Below are positions 58,146 through 64,000 of a stretch of DNA of 64,000 bases, piece by piece (the stretch's first letter is position 1; each line of letters begins with the position of its first letter). The stretch covers positions 4,219,099 to 4,283,098 of the forward strand of contig NW_009799100.1 in assembly GCF_000213175.1 (NCBI RefSeq), written 5' to 3'. The position numbers and the translations under genes were made by a program. The DNA is from Neurospora tetrasperma FGSC 2508. Taxonomy: Eukaryota; Ascomycota; Sordariomycetes; Sordariales; Sordariaceae. The notes beneath the pieces are model-generated. The model did not search any database. It had not been told where the DNA came from and worked only from the letters and a program-made list of their open reading frames with translations.

Positions 58146-61100
58146 TGTTGTGGATGTATGGGCTGGCTATGTGTTGTGAAGTTAAGAAGTGAAGAGGAAT
58201 GAACGTTCAACGTTGCGGTCTGATTGTGTGAATGGAGATGTGGGGAGGAGGGGTCAGAGCAGAAGCGGTCGTGGGACGGGACGGGAGCACTCCAAGACTT
58301 ATATCAAAAGGCCTCATGTTGCGTGAGAGTCGGAGATGGCTCCCGGGGCGTGGGGCCCAAGAGGCAGGACGGGGCCAGGACGGGGAGAACGGGTCGCCGG
58401 TAGGGTGGGCAAAGTGGGTTGTGGGTTGGGCCGATTCTCTTCAGTCCACTTGTCAGACTCGAACTTTGCTGGAGTGTACAAGCGTGGTGGACTGGGCCAG
58501 GGGATACAGGGGACGTCAGTGGAAGACCCGTGAGAAAGCAGTGGGAGGCAGGGGCACCGGATGGGATTGGCGACTGCGAATGGCTCCAAGTGTCTTTTCA
58601 GAGTCTGCTGCATACGACGAGCCGGGGCTGCGACGTGCAGACCAAAGAGTGTCGAGATACGTAGTCGGTGTTTTCGGTAACAAACTGCCGCTTGGCTCGA
58701 ATTGTTGCTCACTCATTTTCTCATCCTCCCTTTCGCACCAGGCCTGTTTGGGCATTAAACGCGGGGAGATGCGTTTTAAATGGGCAGACCTGTTGGCATC
58801 GTCTGTCTCGCCCGCTCTGTTGGTGTGAGAGTGCCGTTGTCAGAAGCTCTTTTGGACTGGCATTTGACTCGTCAGCCCGGACAGAGTAGCGTGGAGCGAA
58901 TTGTATAAAGAGGAGGCGGGGACAATATCGATATCGGAGACAATGTTGAAGCTGCAGCAAGCAGTGGAGAGGGCAAGATCATGATGGTGATAATGATGAT
59001 GAGCATGTAACAAGGAGATCCTCAACAACCTTCACTCCTACCTATCTTGCAACGGTGACTGGGCAACCAAAGCACAATCAGAGAACAAGACCGGCTACGG
59101 CATCCATTGAACTGCCTGTACACTCACTCGTACACACAGCCGCAGAGCCGGTACACTTTGAGGTTGTACCGTGTTATGACGCCGAAATACTCAGAGAACT
59201 CACTGCCAAGACAACAAACAACAGGACCTGGATCAAGACATGGGCACAACAGCCTGCAACATCGAGGCCCATCTCTCTGGGGATCGAAGGCTCCCCATTT
59301 TTACTGTCTCGAACCCGTCACAATGGGCTTTCTTTTCGCCATCTGTCTCGAGGGGATCTGGGTTGTCTGACAACGAGGACGACGACGACGACGAGCACAC
59401 CACCATCTGATCTGGATCATGGACTTGTCCCAGAACGGTTCCCCATTTATTGGGGCAAAGGGCGACTGGCGATGAAGGGTAGTTCGGTAGTGTAAAAGAT
59501 AGAGCGCACATTCAGCAGCAACCCAATCGGCGCAAAGACGTCGTCGCGGTGGGTGATGTTCTAGTCGGGCCTCGCAGGTCGGCTAAAATAAATCAGAAAG
59601 GACTCGGATCAGGGCATAGTGAGTGGCCAGAAAATGGCCCGTCAGCCATTGGCGAAGCACCTTTGCTTTGATTGGCTTGTCTGCACTGCCTCCAGGCGGA
59701 CGAGGTTGCACTTCTACTTCTGCAGTGGTGGAGCGATTGCGAGACTGCTTGGTTAGCATGCCAAGACCCGAGGATGGTCTGTTAGTAAATGTATGGAGAG
59801 AAAGGCGAGATAGCTAACACGTATACAGACAGATCAGCATGCGGTCTTGTCGTGCGTCAAATTCTTGCAGTAGAGCGAAGCCATGACAGCAGCGGAAATC
59901 CACCCGTGCGGTGTTCCGACCAGTGCCAACAAGCCTCGGGGTCTGTCAGTTCGTGCCAATTCGGTGCCAACATCCCACCTTCTCCCGCGCACATGCACCC
60001 TGTCGGCACCTTGATGGCTTCTCGACGTGCGAGGTGGGCTGTTGAAACGACGCTACTTACTCTAGAGACAAAAGGTTGACGAGAAGGAAGGAAGGGACAC
60101 GCACGCCACGGCCACGAGAGAAAGACCTCGACCGACTGTCTCAGTAAAAGTCAAGGAAAAAAGGAAAGAGGAATTCCGTTCATGGCGGCTGCTCCCCTCT
60201 CTTTCACATCAGTTCCTTCCCAAAGTAGAGCTCGAGAAAAGTTGGGGTTATTCAGTTCCCACCTGCCCGAGGTGATACTACCCCGAGATAGTGCAATCTA
60301 CACCAGACTGGACATCATGCCTTCCCCATTTGATGGGTTTCCCCGAAGGTACCTAGATATTGGGAAAGAGCAAATGATTCAGGCTGTGTTTTTGTCGGTG
60401 GTCAGACAACCTGCTAGGTAAGCACACTCACTTTTCTCTTCTTGCACCTTCTGAAGATGCTACACAAAATCTGTTGGTTGTACGGGCTTGGGCTCACATC
60501 AGCTCCCGTCAGCTGCCAACGAGCATGTAAAAAATAAGAGAGTGTGTCAAGTCTGACAGGCTTTTCTATCGATCATTTCTCCCTGTTTGTTAGTTAGTGT
60601 ACATGGATCACTTCGGCAGTGGATGCGTCCATCGCGTTTCGGTTTCATCCCGCCTGGATCATGGCATGCACAGACTGCAGACTCCGTAATGGCCAATGTC
60701 CACAATGTCCCGTAAGTATCGCTCGTTGAGATCTGCTGCCATGATCTTGACCACGAGCCATCGCCGATGAGTCCACTATACCAGCACCTGCCATGGAGCA
60801 TCGCATCACAGTATAAAGGTTCAAGTTCGGCCCGAAGAATCTTCATATCGACGTAATTCCGCTGTTGCTCTGCTTATGATACCGGGACCGTCTTTCCCAC
60901 CGTTTGCATATCCCGAAACCCGCAACCGTCAAGCCTGTTTGATTTCCGTACCGCGACATCCTGCCAGGGCAACGCCTTCATACAGCCAATTCCTGTCATC
61001 GGCCAGCGCATTTCCACCACTGTAAACATACTCTAGCCAGCTTACTCCCAGCACTCATTATACCTTTCCCAAGACCTCTGTTTCTCTCTACTGTCTATTA

Positions 61101-64000
61101 AACCAAGACCAGCATTTTGGTGGTTGGCATGCCAACAGCTCCTAACAATGGCATTTTGCATAGCGCAACGAGGCGGACCCATAAGATCCTATAGCGGCGG
61201 ACACCGCGTCCTTCCGGCTGGTGATTAACAACGGCTAACAACTGGCGCTTTTCCCAGTCGGTTGGAGTCAGGTTGCTGAGGGGATGCCAATCAGGGCGAT
61301 GGTATCAGCGGCCCGGAAGAATACAGAACGCCTAGCAGGCGCATAGATGTAATCCCGGCTGTACGTGGCAGCAATTCTCACAAGGAAGTCAGAACGGCCG
61401 CCGGAACTGATGAAGCCCAAGGGCTGAACCACTCGGGAACCTGGTCGATGCCCGATGCCCAACCACAACCATCTCGGCCACTCAGTGAAGCCATCTCAAG
61501 TGCCCAGGCGCCGTTGTGAAAGCAACCCTTCCAGCCACACGGGCACGGCTACCAGTTGCGAGAGTGAGGCGGTTCTTCAGCGAGGCTAGTGAAGGCGTGA
61601 ATGGACAAAAGTGCCCACAAACCGTGGGGTATCTTCCCTTTCTGGAAACAAGAAAGATGGTTGACTACCGACAGCAATCACTTGAATTCTCTCGTCACCC
61701 GTTCAGCATCAGATGCGTCAAGATTTATTGAGTTGCCATGTCATATGCTGCCCCTCATGCGCATCAAGATGACCATGTTATCGCGTTTCCAACACCCCCC
61801 ATCCAGGCCCATCTAGAGAGCCACCAAGCCCACCAGCTTCCCGACGAGACCAAGCTCGATTGACAGAGCCGCCACCTTGACGCGCTTCTTACGTTCGTAA
61901 CAATATCATAGCTGACTCAGATTCGAACACAAACTTACAAAGTTTTCAATCCCATCGGTCGAGCTCCGATTTTTTTTAATTTTTTTTTCTTTAGAAAAAA
62001 AAGCGGAAAGCCCCTCCGATCGCCTAGAAAATCGCAGCCCTTGTTGTTTCAACAAGGTTAGCCGCCGGCTCAAGCTTGACCTGGTTCAGCCAACTCAATT
62101 CCCCTAGCCTCAATGGCGATAGCTTCCATGGGCCGGCACACTGGAGACCTACTGGACACCACCGTATACGGCTTGGCGCAGGTCGCCGATTCTCCGCACT
62201 TGGAACCGACTGTTCGCTCTGCAGGCTCTAGTGTCGCAGTACACTAGTGAGGGCCGTGGGGTTCGCCCGTATCGGACCATCACGGCGCTGACTGTGTGTC
62301 AACCTCTCATTCGCCGACAATATCGGGCCCCGACCAAGACCACCAACCCGGAAGCAAGAGGTGGGTTGGAGTTGGAGTTAGCAGCGACCACATGCCTTCG
62401 GCCCAGCTGCCGGGACGTCAAAATGGCTCTCGATTTCACCTGCCCCCCAAAGAACTCTTGCTTTTTGCACCCGATCTTGCATTTGCTGAACCAGTGGCAC
62501 GTTGCCGTGATCAGAAATTGAACACGTCCCGGCGTACCGGACGACAACCGACATCGCTGGTGTCCTGCACGCCTTCAGGGGCTTCTTAAACTAAGCTCCT
62601 GAGAAAGTTTGGATGCAGATGTACAACGCGTATCACAAAACACTCGAGCAATTTGATGGCCCCATGTTGCCGTTTAGAAAAGAAAAGAAGAAGAGAAAAA
62701 AAAAAAAAAAAAAAAAGCAGGCAATCCTTCACGGCCAAGCCTGAGGTGATTGGCGTGGTGCTCTCGCTCGCAAAATCTTTGGATGCCTCTATCCGTCACA
62801 TGCATCCTTGCCGGATTTTGCATACATACATGCATGGGCATCCCGTTACTGTACACTACTCAATTTGATATGGGGTGGTTATAGGCACGTCTCTGCGGCT
62901 CTGCGATTGGACTGCAATCCCGTTGGCATCCATCGTCGCTGCAGCGACGTTCTCAGGTGCTCAGGTCTCTTTCTGATGTCCTCTACGCTCCCTCACCTTG
63001 GCGTGAACGTCGATCTCAGCACATGACTTTGGCTCAAGTTGTCCTCAGCAGCAGTGTCCCAGACTTTGAGACTCGCAAAGTCTCTTCAGATTCCCAATTC
63101 GCTGTCAAGCCATGCGTGATGATAGCCCTTTGTTTCGGTGAACGGCGTACAACAATGCCTGTAGCTAACCAGTACGGTCACCATTGACAGCGGAAGAGGT
63201 AGTGTATTGGGTGCATCGTGGACGTCCAATGATCTCTGATGTTGTACAACTTTTATCACGGTCTTCTGCCCAATCATATCGTGGCGGGACCTCCCTTTTG
63301 GGCAACCGAGCAAATAGGTACATGCCGTAGGTACCTTGCGCTTCCTCGCCGAGGTCAAGCTCTGAGTTGAGCATGTTGAACCTGATGTCCACCAATGATA
63401 ACCTGAGATGTCTTAGACGTAGGTACACCATCTTTGAAGCCATACCTCCCTACAGATTCAGCTCGATGCCCAAGTGAATGGTGAGGAAGAATCCCGGAGC
63501 CTTGTCATTGACTCAAGGCAACACAAGGCGTTCATGAAGGCTCAAAATATGATTTCTCCAGGCGTCGGCTTCCGGCTGAGGCATCAATAATCACTGCGTC
63601 CCTGCCCTTGCTCAGCGTTTCTTGTTATCAAAGCGGCCAAGTGGTTTGGCGAGGATGTGGCAGAGTATAGGCAATATGCGGAATATCGAGGCAAGTCACC
63701 TGTTTGGACCGATCTCCTGCCTATGGTTACCACCTGCCTGCCTAACGTTGGTTTATTGCACCCTTAGGAGTGGGGCTTCCCTGTCCTGACTTGGGGGGAC
63801 TACCAGAGATTGGGGATCAGATTACACCCTCCTTTGCACAAAAATATCACACTACTCCATGAAGATGCGCTGCTGTGTTTACTGGGCTCTGTCATTTCTG
63901 ACAGACGAATAGCCGTTGTCGGTGTTGGGTGTGTGTCAGTCAGAGGCGTCTATCACGGACTTTCTGGAGTTTCATTCCTCCTGTTCTGAGGCCTTTTCTG
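58146..64000. other. Gene-poor region to window end
   Basis: The first kilobase should contain the promoter of the 56549-58145 gene. No open frame beyond it shows a motif, signal peptide or convincing spliced extension. A frame at 60182-60420 ends at a good donor (GTAAGC at 60420), but no continuing exon is evident. A poly-A tract lies at 62696-62716 and copies of GTAGGTACC near 63328. Confidence 0.5.
62696..62716. repeat. Poly-A tract, 21 nt
   Basis: A run of 21 A after an AAGAAGAG purine stretch, in non-coding DNA. Confidence 0.95.

Noticed and set aside
60182-60421. Open frame ending at a good GTAAGC donor
   Set aside because: No downstream exon keeps a frame open for a useful length, so there is no gene model.
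1-64000. CRISPR arrays, insertion sequences, rRNA operons, dispersed 5S rRNA
   Set aside because: None seen. The window is eukaryotic, and no recognisable 5S rRNA sequence or regularly spaced direct repeats were found by reading.

Overview
This window is nuclear DNA of a filamentous ascomycete, most likely a Sordariomycete of the Neurospora/Sordaria type. The evidence is short (57-97 nt) GT..AG introns with CTAAC-like branch sites, a HET-domain gene, fungal type I fatty acid synthase split into alpha and beta subunits, and pol III tRNA genes scattered between protein genes. This placement rests on gene content and recalled protein similarity, not on a search. The genome is not operonic, so gene neighbourhood is weak evidence of function, with the FAS pair as the exception.

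Layout. Positions 1-8.7 kb are almost empty: an assembly gap lies at 3554-4166, and one three-exon gene for a small cysteine-rich secreted protein lies at 5203-5913. At 8.7-15.7 kb is a block that looks like an allorecognition or cell-death locus. It holds a secreted Het-C/CinY-like protein with a degenerate von Willebrand A-like domain (8716-11598), tRNA-Gly, an intron-containing tRNA-Glu, and a HET-domain protein (13244-15645). At 16.2-19.3 kb is CTF18 (clamp-loader-like cohesion factor). A 4.7 kb non-coding stretch then leads to a bZIP factor (24008-25567) with short upstream ORFs. At 27.4-33.0 kb are a four-helix MARVEL-like membrane protein, a small single-helix membrane protein, tRNA-Asn and guanine deaminase.

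The centre of the window is the fatty acid synthase pair: FAS alpha (minus strand, 34275-39997) and FAS beta (plus strand, 44038-50369), head to head across about 4 kb. Together they encode all the domains of the alpha6-beta6 FAS particle. ACP, ketoreductase, ketosynthase and phosphopantetheinyl transferase are on alpha. Acetyltransferase, enoyl reductase, dehydratase and malonyl/palmitoyl transferase are on beta. Beyond it lie a broken or oddly spliced gene of unknown function (51112-51873), a long non-coding stretch rich in simple repeats, a conserved-looking 511-residue protein with a possible tubby/LURP-like fold (56549-58145), and about 6 kb with no supportable gene.

Gene models were built by hand from reading frames and splice signals. 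Exon boundaries are given where frame continuity across the junction supports them. No expression or homology search was available.
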